This document shows, in pieces, positions 46,279 to 46,421 of a DNA stretch of 46,421 nucleotides (the first letter of the stretch is position 1; each line of letters begins with the position of its first letter). This DNA is from Eubacterium sp. Lineage in GTDB: Bacteria > Bacillota > Clostridia > Lachnospirales > Lachnospiraceae. The DNA lies in the NCBI GenBank assembly GCA_022764265.1, contig JALERO010000103.1, positions 1-46,421 of the forward strand, read 5' to 3'. Both the position numbers and the translations under genes were made by a program. The notes under the pieces were generated by a model that worked only from the letters and a program-made list of their open reading frames with translations, made no database searches and was not told the DNA's origin.

Positions 46279-46421
46279 ATAAAAGCTTTCGCGTGAGAGA
46301 GCAACACAGAAACTTGATAACTGAATAACAAAACAACCTTGAACGTTCAATTCATAAATTTCATTCGGGTCCGGAAGCGAGTGATGTCTGCGAGACGGAT
46401 CCATGGAACGGACGAATAGTT

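Noticed and set aside
1-46421. CRISPR array, prophage, transposon, toxin-antitoxin or anti-phage cassette
   Set aside because: No regularly spaced repeats, integrase/transposase, phage structural genes or known defence-protein motifs were seen; nearly every long ORF is a recognisable housekeeping gene.

Overview
The window looks like ordinary core chromosome of an endospore-forming, low-GC Firmicute, most likely a Lachnospiraceae-type clostridium. That assignment is inferred from gene content only. I found no CRISPR array, phage, transposon, integron, toxin-antitoxin or recognisable defence cassette, and no convincing undescribed multi-gene system.

Left to right it contains: a PAS-domain gene end; an XRE/zinc-ribbon regulator; a YgiQ-type radical SAM protein; SDR; RluD-like synthase; recU; yicC-remA-gmk-rpoZ; vanZ-like; murE; priA-def-fmt-rsmB-rlmN; a PP2C phosphatase and PASTA kinase; rsgA-thiN; ychF (minus strand); lgt; a two-rubredoxin rubrerythrin; a Wzm/Wzt (TagGH)-like ABC pair; a compact dcw cluster (mraZ-rsmH-ftsL-PBP-PBP-mraY-murD-ftsW-ftsQ-ftsZ); spoIIGA-sigE; sigG (minus strand); a short CinA-like gene; an XRE-cupin regulator with potABCD; a GreA-like factor; two tRNA-Ser genes; and tandem promoters pointing off the right edge, probably into an rRNA operon.

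The leads most worth checking are small-scale or organisational: a tRNA-Ser(GGA)-like remnant between priA and def, a triple 10-bp-phased AAAGTG box at mraZ, sigG inverted against spoIIGA-sigE with a sigma-G-like promoter, an elaborate rubrerythrin leader, unusual features in both class B PBPs, murE relocated beside priA, and a long imperfect palindrome ahead of the GreA-like gene.
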